The notes: generated by a model not told the origin, from the letters alone. 64,000 bases of DNA from Clostridiales bacterium (GCA_017617995.1 JAFZVE010000048.1:1-64000), one strand, 5' to 3'; positions 1 through 8,900 are shown, counted from the first letter of the stretch. A program made the numbers and translations.

Positions 1-1
1 C

Positions 2-2467
2 GGTGCAACGATTAAGCTTTACGATGCATTAGGCACGAATAAAGATACCAGCGGCACATTTACGCTTCCTTCCGACTTAGACCTTAGCGGTTGGGGCACA
101 GATTACCACGTATATATCCTCGCAGAGGACATCAACGATGGCCACGACGGTAAGGATACAGACTATGCAAGTACACCGGTCGAAATCAAGCATTCTTCAT
201 ACACTGTGACTGTAGTGGGAGGCACAGCAGATGTTTCTCGAGCAAACGCGGGTGATACCGTTACGATCACGGCGAACGATGCGGAGATAGGGTATGCCTT
301 CGTCGAGTGGGCACACTCTGAGGAGATTAATTACGAGCAGGCGGGCGCCTTTTCCACCACCTTTACCATGCCCGCTAAAGACGTGACGGTCACGGCGGTC
401 TTCAAAGAAATCGTTCTTCCGGACATCGCGGACCAGATATATACCGGAGAAGATATCACGCCGACCTTCGGCGTGACACTGGATGGTGTGGATGGGGTTT
501 TCTCCAATAATAGATATACGCTTACCTACGAGAACAACATCAATGTGGGAACGGCGACGGTGACCCTGACTTTCAATGATTCGGAAGGGAAGCCGGATGC
601 CCGCCTGGGTACGAAGAGCACTACGTTTAAGATCACTCCCGCTGACATATCTAAGGCGACAGTCACGATTGACGATCAGACATATAATGGTGCGCCGCTT
701 ACGCCTGCGGCAACGGTCATCTGGAACGGGAAGGAACTTTCGACGGACGATTACACACTTTCCTATTCCGACAATTTGAACGCAGGTCAGGCTACCGTCA
801 CTGTCACGGGCAAGGGCAATTTCAAAGAAGACACTACGGCAACCGGGATCTTTACGATCAATCAGGCCAAGCTGATGATCGAAGCGAAAGACCAGACATA
901 CACCTACAACGGCAAACCTCAGGGTGGGGGCGACGTGTGTTATGAGGATCCGGCTGAAATCTCGCGAAAGGTAGAGGTCAACGGCCTTCAGGGTAATGAT
1001 GCACTGACGAGTATCACTTTGTTCTCCCAAGGACAGAATGTCGGTGAATACTCAATCGAGCCGAGCGGTGCAGTAATCGGAGAAGTGAGCGACAACTATG
1101 ATATACAATATTCAAACGGTAAGATGACGATCGAACCGGCTACGGTCTCGATTACTGTTGACAACAAGAGCAAGCTTCGCGGCGAGAGCGATCCTGAATT
1201 CACAGGTACAGTTACAGGTCTGATTGCGGCGGGTGATCTCGGAGAAATCAGTTACTTCCGATCGAATGCTGATGTGGAGGAAGCGGGCACATATGTAGGT
1301 GTGATCGATGCAACATATACGGCAAACCCGAACTACAGCGTGTCCGTGACAAAGGGCGATTTCACCATTACGGAACAGTATACCGTGACGTACAAAGTAG
1401 TGAACGGCACATGGGCAGACGGTACAACGGCAGATAAGACGGAGACCGTATACAGAGACGAATCTCCGGCGAGTGTACCAACGGGCATGATTGCTTCTTC
1501 CAGTTTTGAAGGCGGCTCGTGGGATACGGATCCTTCCACCGCGACCATCACGGGAGATACGACATTTACCTATACTTTCGCACCAGTAGATACATATACT
1601 GTTACTGTACAGAGCGATGGTAACGGAACAGCTTCTGCGGATGTCGCATATGGTGCTACAGGAACAGAAGTAACCCTGACAGCAATTACGAGTGCAGGTT
1701 ATCAGTTTAAGGAGTGGCAGGTCATATCCGGTGGAGTGACCATCACGAACAACAAGTTTACTATCGGAACAGAAGACGTTGTAGTGAAAGCAGTCTTTGA
1801 AGAAGTTCCTGCAACCACATATACTGTTGCGTTCGAGACCAATGGCGGAAGTGCCGTAGCTTCTCAGAAAGTAGAAGACGGAAACAAGGCAACCAAGCCT
1901 GCTGATCCGACGAAGGAAGGATATACTTTCGACGGTTGGTATCAGGATGCAGCACTTACGGTGGCATTTGATTTCGAAACTACAATCACAGCAGATATCA
2001 CCCTATATGCGAAGTGGACGCAGAAAGCACAGATTTCTTATACAGTAGTAAGCGGAGCCGATGGCTCATGGAAGCTCGGAAGCGGAACTGACTATACTCT
2101 GACGGTAAAGAGGAGCGAGGACGATCCCTCGTGCATCGATCATTTTACCGGTGTCCAGACAGATGGGGCAGCACTGGTGAAGGATTCCCATTACACGGCG
2201 AAGCCCGGAAGCACAGTCATCACGCTGAAGAATTCTTACCTCGAGTCGCTCAGCGAAGGAAAACACAAAATCACAGTGAATTTCGATGACGGTTCAGTCT
2301 CCCTGGAGATCACCGTACAGGCGGCGGATAAGAAGGAAGTAACCTTGATTCCGAAGACCGGCGAGACAGGATGCATCGCCGTTCTCGGTGTGATCATGGT
2401 CATCTCTGCAGCTGGATGTGTGATCACCCTCGAAAGAGAAAAGAAACGCCGCAGAAACGCAAGATAA
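2..2467 (+). CDS. Wall-anchored repeat protein (MBG and InlB-type repeats), 5' partial
   Basis: The frame is open from base 2, so the N-terminus lies outside the window; 821 codons are visible. Seen: Ig/YDG-like repeats of the 'YxLxYxNNxNxGxATVT' type near residues 140-280, an MBG-like domain near 380-465, an InlB B-type repeat near 605-673 (NGGS, GYTFDGWY and LYAKWT signatures), then a beta-rich domain. The C-terminus has an IPKTGE motif near residue 783, a hydrophobic stretch and a KKRRR tail, the layout of a sortase substrate with I in place of the usual L. Established for these families: extracellular adhesins or matrix proteins. Inference: a surface protein covalently attached to peptidoglycan. 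Its ligand cannot be deduced. A strong hairpin follows the stop codon. Confidence 0.85.
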   Translation, partial: GATIKLYDALGTNKDTSGTFTLPSDLDLSGWGTDYHVYILAEDINDGHDGKDTDYASTPVEIKHSSYTVTVVGGTADVSRANAGDTVTITANDAEIGYAFVEWAHSEEINYEQAGAFSTTFTMPAKDVTVTAVFKEIVLPDIADQIYTGEDITPTFGVTLDGVDGVFSNNRYTLTYENNINVGTATVTLTFNDSEGKPDARLGTKSTTFKITPADISKATVTIDDQTYNGAPLTPAATVIWNGKELSTDDYTLSYSDNLNAGQATVTVTGKGNFKEDTTATGIFTINQAKLMIEAKDQTYTYNGKPQGGGDVCYEDPAEISRKVEVNGLQGNDALTSITLFSQGQNVGEYSIEPSGAVIGEVSDNYDIQYSNGKMTIEPATVSITVDNKSKLRGESDPEFTGTVTGLIAAGDLGEISYFRSNADVEEAGTYVGVIDATYTANPNYSVSVTKGDFTITEQYTVTYKVVNGTWADGTTADKTETVYRDESPASVPTGMIASSSFEGGSWDTDPSTATITGDTTFTYTFAPVDTYTVTVQSDGNGTASADVAYGATGTEVTLTAITSAGYQFKEWQVISGGVTITNNKFTIGTEDVVVKAVFEEVPATTYTVAFETNGGSAVASQKVEDGNKATKPADPTKEGYTFDGWYQDAALTVAFDFETTITADITLYAKWTQKAQISYTVVSGADGSWKLGSGTDYTLTVKRSEDDPSCIDHFTGVQTDGAALVKDSHYTAKPGSTVITLKNSYLESLSEGKHKITVNFDDGSVSLEITVQAADKKEVTLIPKTGETGCIAVLGVIMVISAAGCVITLEREKKRRRNAR

Positions 2468-2490
2468 GTGAATGATAGAGTATAAACAAC

Positions 2491-2526
2491 ATGGCGAGGC
2501 CTCGGAGAAATCTGAGGCCTCGCCAT
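2491..2526. terminator. Strong hairpin between convergent genes, probable bidirectional terminator
   Basis: The arms at 2491-2506 and 2511-2526 form a 16-bp stem with one G-U pair, closed by a GAAA tetraloop. It lies between the stop of the wall-anchored protein (+) and the stop of the SseB-like gene (-). On the minus strand it is followed by a moderately T-rich stretch; on the plus strand there is no T-run. Termination is inferred from position and stability. Confidence 0.7.
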
Positions 2527-2592
2527 CGAGATAAGTGTGAAATCGGACGGAACAGTTTCGGATGCCAGTATAGCCGGATGACGGAAACGATC

Positions 2593-2994
2593 CTATTTCA
2601 TCGTTTCGATCACTTCGTTCGGGATCCAGATGTCAGCTTCGAGTGGATCGACAATAATGCCGAATGCCTTGTTGTTATGCTTCTCGTTCATTCTTCTCAT
2701 CGTTCTTACCACGACGATCAGCGGTCCTTCCAGAAGCTGGCAGTTGACTCTTCCCACAGAGGCGAAATATTTCTCTCCTTTTTCTTTTGAAGTAAAGACA
2801 GGCTGGCACAGGACACCATCCTTATCGGGAAGAAGATAGAGCTGCCTGTTGCCGTCCTTATCTTCGCCGACAGGAGACGCAGAATAGACGGTAATGTCTG
2901 TCATCTGTTTGGCAAAATCTTCGATGCCGGTCTTGCCCTTCTTGTATTTTTCTATGATCTTTTCTACCTTCGGAGTGCCACCAAATAAACCCAT
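2593..2994 (-). CDS. SseB-like small protein
   Basis: A 133-residue soluble protein. The start at 2994 (MGLFGG) is chosen because GGAGGG lies 8 nt upstream on the minus strand; longer in-frame versions would run through the promoter. The middle and end (a PVFTSKEKGEKYF segment, then IIVDPLEADIWIPNEVIE near the C-terminus) resemble the SseB N-terminal domain found in many Gram-positive proteins of unknown role. There are no membrane segments. It is transcribed alone, converging on the wall-anchored gene and divergent from the flavin reductase, from a good sigma-A-type promoter. The family assignment rests on recognition by eye, and the function is unknown. Confidence 0.6.
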   Translation of the reverse strand: MGLFGGTPKVEKIIEKYKKGKTGIEDFAKQMTDITVYSASPVGEDKDGNRQLYLLPDKDGVLCQPVFTSKEKGEKYFASVGRVNCQLLEGPLIVVVRTMRRMNEKHNNKAFGIIVDPLEADIWIPNEVIETMK

Positions 2995-3027
2995 ATTCCA
3001 ACCCTCCATATAATCCCTGATACTATG

Positions 3028-3056
3028 CTTATATCGTATCGTAAGAAGGAAGTCAA
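3028..3056 (-). promoter_or_regulatory. Promoter of the SseB-like gene
   Basis: On the minus strand TTGACT (3056-3051) is followed after exactly 17 bp by TATAAG (3033-3028), about 30 bp before the GGAGGG and ATG of the SseB-like gene. This is a near-consensus housekeeping promoter. Confidence 0.7.
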
Positions 3057-3077
3057 CAAAAACATTTTCTGGTCTTG

Positions 3078-3083
3078 TATAAT
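3078..3083 (+). promoter_or_regulatory. -10 box of the flavin reductase gene
   Basis: A perfect TATAAT lies 56 bp upstream of the flavin reductase start. No good -35 box is seen, and the region where it should lie overlaps the -35 of the divergent SseB-like promoter. Confidence 0.5.
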
Positions 3084-3139
3084 AGTTAGGTAATGAGATC
3101 GAAGCGGCGGATAAAATGCCGCGGACAAGGGAGATAAAC

Positions 3140-3820
3140 ATGAAGATTCTGGTTTTAAACGGCAGCCCGAAAAAGAAGAGTGATACATTCCGTCTGACGG
3201 AGGCTTTTCTAAAAGGCATGAACAAGGAACAGCAGCATGAGGTCACGATCATTAACGTGATCGAGAAGAAGATCGCCCCATGTCAGGGCTGTTTCGGCTG
3301 CTGGGCGAAGATGGACGGACACTGCGTGATCGATGACGACCAGAATGCGATCCTGGATCTATATCGTAATACGGATCTGGTGATCTGGAGTTTCCCGCTA
3401 TATTGTTATGCCATGCCCTCGCATCTGAAGGCACTTCTGGACCGTACGATCCCGCTGGTAAAGATGAAGATGGTAGAAGGCGAAGACGGCTCGGTCGCGC
3501 ACGAAGCGCTGGCGGACTTCTCAAAGATTCATACACTCGTGATCTGCGGAAGTGGTTTTCCCGACTGGGAACAGAACTTCGACGGCCTGAAGGCGATGTG
3601 TAATCTCTGCTTCTGCGGACCGGACATGATCCTCGTTCCGGAGACGCCTCTTCTGAATATCCCGGAAGCGGCGCCCGTAGCGGATCCGCTCCTTTCAAAA
3701 TTCGAAAAAGCCGGGGAAGAGTACGCGGTTTCTCTGAGACTCACTCCGGAGACAATCGCGGAACTGGAACGTCCGATGATTCCGAAGGAAGCGTATATCC
3801 AGAATGTGAATGCGAGATAA
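3140..3820 (+). CDS. NADPH-dependent FMN reductase / flavodoxin-like oxidoreductase
   Basis: A 226-residue protein. The start at 3140 (MKILVLNGSP) is preceded by AAGGGAG. The N-terminal LNGSPKKKSDT is the FMN phosphate-binding loop of the flavodoxin-like NAD(P)H oxidoreductases. The CxGCFGCW motif near residues 52-58 is typical of the clostridial iron-sulfur-flavoprotein-like or multimeric flavodoxin branch. WSFPLYCYAMPSHLKALLDR is the conserved segment that contacts the flavin ring. Known for the family: reduction of quinones, azo or nitro compounds, or iron-linked electron transfer. The specific substrate is not visible. It is monocistronic or loosely linked to the downstream lipoprotein gene. 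Confidence 0.8.
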   Translation: MKILVLNGSPKKKSDTFRLTEAFLKGMNKEQQHEVTIINVIEKKIAPCQGCFGCWAKMDGHCVIDDDQNAILDLYRNTDLVIWSFPLYCYAMPSHLKALLDRTIPLVKMKMVEGEDGSVAHEALADFSKIHTLVICGSGFPDWEQNFDGLKAMCNLCFCGPDMILVPETPLLNIPEAAPVADPLLSKFEKAGEEYAVSLRLTPETIAELERPMIPKEAYIQNVNAR

Positions 3821-3869
3821 TTAGATAAAAGAAACACGGAAAAAGGAAAGAGAAGACGGAAGGGAAATT

Positions 3870-5873
3870 ATGAGATCGTTTGTAAAGAGAACTTCGTGCT
3901 TGGTCATCGTGATGGCGATGACGTTGTCCGTGTTCGGATGCGGAAAAAGTGAGAAGAAAAAGAAGAAGGAAGAACTGGTCAAGTGCGCAGAGACCGTCAT
4001 GGAGGCGCTCATCAAGCGCCAGACAAAAGCCTTGAAGAAATGCGGAGAGTTTTCGGAGGAGACACTGGACCGGATCGACGCATTATCGGATTCAGATGTG
4101 ATCAGTGCCGTGATGAAGAAGGCCACGTACACGATCGACGAGTCGAGCGTCCAGGACAACCGGAAGACCACTTCCTGTAAAGTGAATGTACTGCTTCCGG
4201 ACTATGCAGCCGCAGTAGAAGAGGCCGATTCGGATCCGGATGCATTTGCCGATGCCATCGGTGAACAGAAAACATCCAAGTATAAGACAGTGGAACTTGT
4301 GCTGAAATTCCAGGAGAACGAGGAGTCATATACGTTCTCAAACGGAGACAATATCGTCGACAAACTCTATGGACCGATGACGGAAGCGCTGGCACCTCTT
4401 ATGGTAAGTGGCGGCGAACCGGGTGAGGATCCCACCGATCCGTCACAGACTCAGAACGCGCCAACCAGTTCCTATCCGGTCGTCTACGAGGATTCGAATG
4501 TGAGCATCCGCTTCATGAATCTCGATTCGGACGGAGTGCATCTGGAGGTGTGGAATAACACGGGTGATGAAGTCCGCATTTCGGCAAAATCGCTCGCGAT
4601 CAACCGTCACAGCGTGAATGACATCGAGATGCATGATAAAGTCGATGCCCACTCTCTCGGAGAAATCGTCGCGGAATGCGATATTGATGCTTCGATGACA
4701 CCGGGTACGATCTCCGGTAAACTGCGGATCGGTACGCATGGCTATGCGGACGGATACTACGTCGTCCTTGAAGAAGTGGTGATCGACGCGAGCGTCACGG
4801 TCGATCCGCCGGTACTCGAGGGTACATTGCTCTATGAAAACGATGAAGTCAGGATGGCCTATAAAGAAGTGCGGGACGGTGCGGTGATCCTGGATGTCGA
4901 GAACCGCTCGAACCGGAACATACAGGTCCAGACGGAAGCTCTCGCGCTCAACGGCAGATGCTTCATGGAGATCCAGTACTTCTCCGATGAAGACGTCGCG
5001 CCGTTCAGTATCGGCGAAGTGGAGATCCCGTGTGATTCGTTTATGGATCTGGAAGAGGCCGGAACCATCAGTGGGCATTTCAGTATCTATCAGTATATCG
5101 TGGCTCAGGACAAGAACGAATCCTTCGAGTTCTGGTTCGATACGGTCGTAATCGACGATACCGTCACGGTCGAGAATGCGCCGGAGGGTGTACTGATCCA
5201 GGAAAAGCCGGATCAGGTCAATATCTACTACAAGGAAGTAACTGACGAGGGTGTGGTTCTCGATGTCGAGAATCTGACGGAGTATCCGATCACATTCGTG
5301 CCGGACTGCATCGCGATCAACGGAAGTAGTTATAGTGGTTTTTTCTGCTCGGAGCAGCTTGCGCCACACAGCCTCTGTAATGTCGTCGTTCCATGTGACC
5401 ACAGCCCGGATAATCCTGTTGCCGGAATCTCGGGCTTCTTCCGTGTGACGATCATCATGGGCGAAGGGTACGACGAGCATGAGATCCTGCGCTTCTCAAT
5501 CAGTTATGCGGTAATCGACGACAGCATCTCGGTCGAAAAGATCGTGCCGGAGGGGCCGCTTCTTTACGAAGACCACCGTGTGAAGATATACTTCTACGGG
5601 GTCACGGAAGACGGTATCGCCTTCGAAGTCGAGAACTGTTCGAATATCACGCTCGCGATGCAGTGCGACGATCTGTCTGTCAATGGTAATCACTATCAGG
5701 ACAACGATATCATTATGAGTGATCAGATCGCGCCTCATAGTATAGGTATTGCTGTGGCCAAGGTCGATTTCCCGGATGATACTGTCCAGAAGATCGGCGG
5801 TGTCATGAGGATCGTGGACATTTCCGAATTTACGTCGTACGATGCTACGATGGAGAATGTGACGATCGGATAA
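3870..5873 (+). CDS. Lipoprotein with four tandem beta-rich repeats
   Basis: A 667-residue predicted lipoprotein. The signal peptide ends in a lipobox (SVFGC, Cys near residue 24), followed by a very Lys-rich linker. Residues about 30-170 form an alpha/beta domain resembling the clostridial DUF5105-type lipoprotein domains. Four related units of about 115-120 residues then begin near residues 201, 317, 440 and 561. Each has the pattern 'LLYE-x-VxI-Y-K-V-DG-V-L-VEN-x-N' followed by 'LAING' and, later, an 'APHSLGxxxxPCD' segment. Such repeats probably each fold as a beta-sandwich. The AraC-type regulator starts only 14 bp downstream, so the two are probably co-transcribed. The function is unknown. 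Confidence 0.75.
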   Translation: MRSFVKRTSCLVIVMAMTLSVFGCGKSEKKKKKEELVKCAETVMEALIKRQTKALKKCGEFSEETLDRIDALSDSDVISAVMKKATYTIDESSVQDNRKTTSCKVNVLLPDYAAAVEEADSDPDAFADAIGEQKTSKYKTVELVLKFQENEESYTFSNGDNIVDKLYGPMTEALAPLMVSGGEPGEDPTDPSQTQNAPTSSYPVVYEDSNVSIRFMNLDSDGVHLEVWNNTGDEVRISAKSLAINRHSVNDIEMHDKVDAHSLGEIVAECDIDASMTPGTISGKLRIGTHGYADGYYVVLEEVVIDASVTVDPPVLEGTLLYENDEVRMAYKEVRDGAVILDVENRSNRNIQVQTEALALNGRCFMEIQYFSDEDVAPFSIGEVEIPCDSFMDLEEAGTISGHFSIYQYIVAQDKNESFEFWFDTVVIDDTVTVENAPEGVLIQEKPDQVNIYYKEVTDEGVVLDVENLTEYPITFVPDCIAINGSSYSGFFCSEQLAPHSLCNVVVPCDHSPDNPVAGISGFFRVTIIMGEGYDEHEILRFSISYAVIDDSISVEKIVPEGPLLYEDHRVKIYFYGVTEDGIAFEVENCSNITLAMQCDDLSVNGNHYQDNDIIMSDQIAPHSIGIAVAKVDFPDDTVQKIGGVMRIVDISEFTSYDATMENVTIG

Positions 5874-5887
5874 AGAGAGGGTAGAGT

Positions 5888-6898
5888 ATGGATCTGGTAA
5901 CGAAGAGTAAACGTCCGGGGATGCCGGGAGCCATCGATGTTTTCTTTGATAAGTCATCCGGGTTTTCACAGTATGTCAATGACCGAACGACTTATAAGCT
6001 GCTCCTGATCGACGAGGGTTCTTTTGTCGTGGAAGACGAGGGACAATATCGGGCCATTGCCGCACCGGCGGGCATCATGCTCAACGAGAAGGCGGATCTT
6101 AAGATCGTGTCGGAGGAGGGCGTGAAATCGAGGACGATCTATTTCCGTCCGTCGATCATCCGCGAAGAATTCACGATCGAGGCGATGAATTCCGGAAAGT
6201 ACGATAAATTCTATAGTGTCATCGATAACGACGAGGCGAAAAAGGACAAACCTTCGTCTTTTGCTGAGGGAAAAGACGACGCCAGAAGAAGTAACCTTCC
6301 GCATGAAGAATGCTTCATGAAGGAGATGGCATATCAGGATGCGCTGCTTCTTCTGGACTTCTGCAGAAACGGCATGGACGCCGTTTATTTCTCACTGTCC
6401 CGTCAGGAGTACGATGCACTCGACAGGCATTTTTTCAGTATCGAGTACGAGCTCGAGCATCAGTGGGATAACTACTGGATCCTTCGCACGAGATTTTTCA
6501 TCATCTCCATCCTTTTCATGCCTACTGCTGATCTGTACTACTGCAACAACCGGCAGGTCGAGATCTACAAGGATCCGCTGGTCGCGAAGGTGACGCGCTA
6601 TTTCTGGGTCAACATGGGCGGAGAGATCACGCTCCAGGATGTGCTTACGAAATTCTCGATCAACAAGAACCAGCTGAACGATGCATTTAACGCAGAGGTG
6701 GGCATGTCCTGCATGAACTATCTTGAGAATTTGCGTGTGAACTGGGCGAAGAAGACTCTGCAGTTTTCTGATGAGACGATCAGCGAGATCAGTATGCGCT
6801 GCGGGTATACGGATACGAATTACTTCACCAAAGTTTTCAAGAAACACACCGGAATGACGCCTTCGGAATTCCGTAAAAACGTGAGGGACTTAGCGTAG
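5888..6898 (+). CDS. AraC family transcriptional regulator
   Basis: A 336-residue protein starting at ATG 5888 behind a GAGAGGGT ribosome binding site. The last 100 residues form a two-helix-turn-helix AraC domain: a first helix pair around 'ITLQDVLTKFSINKNQLNDAF' and the diagnostic second part 'ISEISMRCGYTDTNYFTKVF' followed by 'HTGMTPSEFRK'. The N-terminal region of about 220 residues begins with a short cupin-like beta segment and probably carries the sensory or dimerisation function; no ligand is evident. It sits directly behind the four-repeat lipoprotein gene, so it may control that gene or the envelope lipoprotein downstream. The call for the DNA-binding domain is firm. Confidence 0.9.
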   Translation: MDLVTKSKRPGMPGAIDVFFDKSSGFSQYVNDRTTYKLLLIDEGSFVVEDEGQYRAIAAPAGIMLNEKADLKIVSEEGVKSRTIYFRPSIIREEFTIEAMNSGKYDKFYSVIDNDEAKKDKPSSFAEGKDDARRSNLPHEECFMKEMAYQDALLLLDFCRNGMDAVYFSLSRQEYDALDRHFFSIEYELEHQWDNYWILRTRFFIISILFMPTADLYYCNNRQVEIYKDPLVAKVTRYFWVNMGGEITLQDVLTKFSINKNQLNDAFNAEVGMSCMNYLENLRVNWAKKTLQFSDETISEISMRCGYTDTNYFTKVFKKHTGMTPSEFRKNVRDLA

Positions 6899-6899
6899 A

Positions 6900-6930
6900 T
6901 TTCGAAAGATCAGAAGAAATCTTTTCGAAA
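6900..6930 (+). terminator. Probable terminator after the AraC-type gene
   Basis: TTTCGAAAGAT at 6900-6910 pairs with ATCTTTTCGAAA at 6919-6930, with one bulged base and an 8-nt loop. A T-rich stretch begins about 8 nt later. It starts three bases after the stop codon. Confidence 0.5.
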
Positions 6931-7016
6931 ATTACTTGTTTTTGTGCTCATGTTTCTAACATCTGCTCCTCCTTATGCGGTACGCTCTTACCAAGAATAA
7001 CGGGGAGGAACTAGAA

Positions 7017-8186
7017 ATGAAAAAGTGTTTGGTTCTTATTGTTTCACTATTGATCGCATCGACAGTTCTCTTTGCATGCGGCAAAAGCACTGACTCGGAT
7101 ACGTCTTCGGATGCAAGTGCGGCGGAGACAGAGGCTTTCGAGCCACAGCATAAGACGGAGAAAGAGACGGTTCGTGTCGATCAGGGCATGATCCCGCAGG
7201 TGATCGAGAAGAATGTGACCTATGTCCAGACCGAGAAGGATGGCGCGTGGGAAGTCGAGTCGTCGGAGATCACGAGCTGGGGATGGCCCGAGGACTTTGT
7301 CATCGTAGGTACGTCGTGGTACATGGAGGCTAAGGATGCGACAAAACTGTATTCCGGCTTAAGCGCGGCTTATGCGGGAAATCCGGCGAATGTGTATATG
7401 AGCCTCGATACGGATCTGTATGATATCAAGACCGAGATCACTAAGGATGAAGCGGGCACACCGAAACTGGATCTGAAGTATAACTTAACGTGTGATATCA
7501 TATTCGAATGCTTAGGCGAAAGAATGTATTTCGAAGATGCGAAGATCACGGGGGCGGAAGTTTATGAAGACGGAACGGCCCGGGTCAAGCTGGCTGTCGG
7601 AGACACGGAAGGGATCCTCTCGGTTTCGGCTGATGTGAAAGAGATCACGTGGGATGAATTCCTTGCGGCGATACCTTCGGGAGAAGAGAAGATGAAAGCG
7701 GAATCCTCGACATATATCAATACGATCTCCTTTGGCGATCTGCCGACATTTAATGTTACTTCGAAGAATGCGAAGGACTATGTCTGGGACGCGAAGATCA
7801 CGAATACGAAGTACGGCGAGAATGTCTCTCCGGAACTTACGTGGGATGCGGTAGACGGCGCGACGATGTATGTGGTCGTTATGATCGACGGTTCGTGGCT
7901 CCATATGGAAGTCTTCACGGATAAGACCTCTCTGGCCGAGGGCGAGATCGCCGGAAAAGAACAGGGCGACCGCTTCGTGGGACCATATCCGCCGTCCGGC
8001 ACACACACCTATTCGGTATTCGTATTTGCCCTTAAGGCAGAGATGGGTTATGTGGAACTGCACTTCGATGCCGGCAGCAACAGCATGGAGAAAATATATA
8101 AGGGTCTTGATAAGGACAAGGACGGAAACGAAGGAAATGTGATCGCGTACGGAAGACTCGATGCGAACTATACACACCAGGATTAG
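7017..8186 (+). CDS. Lipoprotein with a C-terminal PEBP/YbhB-like domain
   Basis: A 389-residue protein. The start at 7017 is chosen because GGGGAGG lies 8-10 nt upstream and the signal peptide (MKKCLVLIVSLLIASTVLF, lipobox FAC) begins there. After a Ser/Asp-rich linker comes a domain of about 200 residues with no recognised family. The last 150 residues resemble the phosphatidylethanolamine-binding / Raf kinase inhibitor-like family: NVSPELTWDAVDGA, a VVMIDGSWLHMEV strand and FVGPYPPSGTHTYSVFVFALK. The usual D-P-D-x-P ligand-site motif is replaced (MIDGSW), so the anion-binding site may be altered. Transcription probably ends at the hairpin at 8203-8245. The ligand is unknown. Confidence 0.75.
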   Translation: MKKCLVLIVSLLIASTVLFACGKSTDSDTSSDASAAETEAFEPQHKTEKETVRVDQGMIPQVIEKNVTYVQTEKDGAWEVESSEITSWGWPEDFVIVGTSWYMEAKDATKLYSGLSAAYAGNPANVYMSLDTDLYDIKTEITKDEAGTPKLDLKYNLTCDIIFECLGERMYFEDAKITGAEVYEDGTARVKLAVGDTEGILSVSADVKEITWDEFLAAIPSGEEKMKAESSTYINTISFGDLPTFNVTSKNAKDYVWDAKITNTKYGENVSPELTWDAVDGATMYVVVMIDGSWLHMEVFTDKTSLAEGEIAGKEQGDRFVGPYPPSGTHTYSVFVFALKAEMGYVELHFDAGSNSMEKIYKGLDKDKDGNEGNVIAYGRLDANYTHQD

Positions 8187-8202
8187 AAATCATAGAAACT
8201 AC

Positions 8203-8245
8203 AAAGCGGGCTGAAAATGGAAAGGTTCTATTTTCAGTCCGTTTT
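8203..8245 (+). terminator. Intrinsic terminator of the PEBP-like lipoprotein gene
   Basis: AAAGCGGGCTGAAAAT (8203-8218) pairs with ATTTTCAGTCCGTTTT (8230-8245). GGAA/TTCT can extend the stem towards an AGG loop. The distal arm ends in TTTT. The 3' arm can alternatively pair with GACTGAAAATA at 8259-8269, giving two mutually exclusive hairpins. Confidence 0.8.
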
Positions 8246-8260
8246 ACCCATTGAAATAGA

Positions 8261-8290
8261 CTGAAAATAGGGTGGCAATGATGCTATAAT
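8261..8290 (+). promoter_or_regulatory. Extended -10 promoter of the methyltransferase gene
   Basis: TGC-TATAAT (8282-8290) with CTGAAA 18 bp upstream (8261-8266). The start codon at 8298 lies only 7 nt beyond the -10 box, where transcription should begin. Confidence 0.7.
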
Positions 8291-8297
8291 GTGAATC

Positions 8298-8867
8298 ATG
8301 TATACGATCACTATCAATGCCCGAGAACTCAAAGTGGAAACAGAAAATTCCCTTTTCTCGCCCAAGGAGGCGGACAGGGGCACGCTTGCTATGCTTGAAC
8401 TGGTGAGTTTCGGACAGGAAGACAAGGTACTGGATCTGGGCTGCGGATGCGGGATCGTGTCACTCGTGGCGGCTGCATCCGGCGTGGATCCGAAGAACAT
8501 CGTTCTGACGGATGTGGATCCGCTGGCCGTATCTGTGGCGAAGAAGAACATGACGAAAAACGGCTTTGATGGTGCAGTCTTTGTAACGGGCGACGCGCTT
8601 ACGAATGTTCCCGGGAGTGATTTTGACCTGATCCTCAGTAACCCGCCGTACCATACGGATTTCAAGGTGGCGAAGGCTTTTATCGAAAAGGGGTTCAACC
8701 GGCTGAAAATAGGCGGCAGGATGTTCATGGTCACCAAGCGCAAGGACTGGTATAAGAATAAACTGATTGCAATCTTCGGCGGGGTGAAAATCTGCGAAAA
8801 AGACGGGTATTTCATCTTTGAAACGCAGAAGAGATCGATGACCTACGCAGGGAAGAAGAGTAAATAA
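8298..8867 (+). CDS. Class I SAM-dependent methyltransferase (RsmC-like small domain)
   Basis: A 189-residue protein consisting of one methyltransferase-small domain. VLDLGCGCGIVSL (near residues 49-61) is the SAM-binding motif I, an acidic TDVDPLAV follows as motif II, and LILSNPPYHTD is the NPPY catalytic motif of N-methyltransferases acting on planar amino groups, as in RsmC/RsmD rRNA guanine methylases or PrmC/HemK. Length and architecture fit the short stand-alone RsmC-like proteins of Gram-positive bacteria. No Shine-Dalgarno sequence precedes ATG 8298, and the -10 box ends 7 nt before it, so the mRNA is probably leaderless. The substrate (rRNA, tRNA or protein) cannot be fixed from sequence. 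Confidence 0.85.
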   Translation: MYTITINARELKVETENSLFSPKEADRGTLAMLELVSFGQEDKVLDLGCGCGIVSLVAAASGVDPKNIVLTDVDPLAVSVAKKNMTKNGFDGAVFVTGDALTNVPGSDFDLILSNPPYHTDFKVAKAFIEKGFNRLKIGGRMFMVTKRKDWYKNKLIAIFGGVKICEKDGYFIFETQKRSMTYAGKKSK

Positions 8868-8900
8868 TCACCACTCCTCAAAAAAGTCGATAGCGATAGA

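Noticed and set aside
4443..5480. 345-codon antisense ORF opposite the repeat lipoprotein
   Set aside because: His/Arg/Asp-rich shadow with no ribosome binding site; the plus-strand frame has a signal peptide and repeats.
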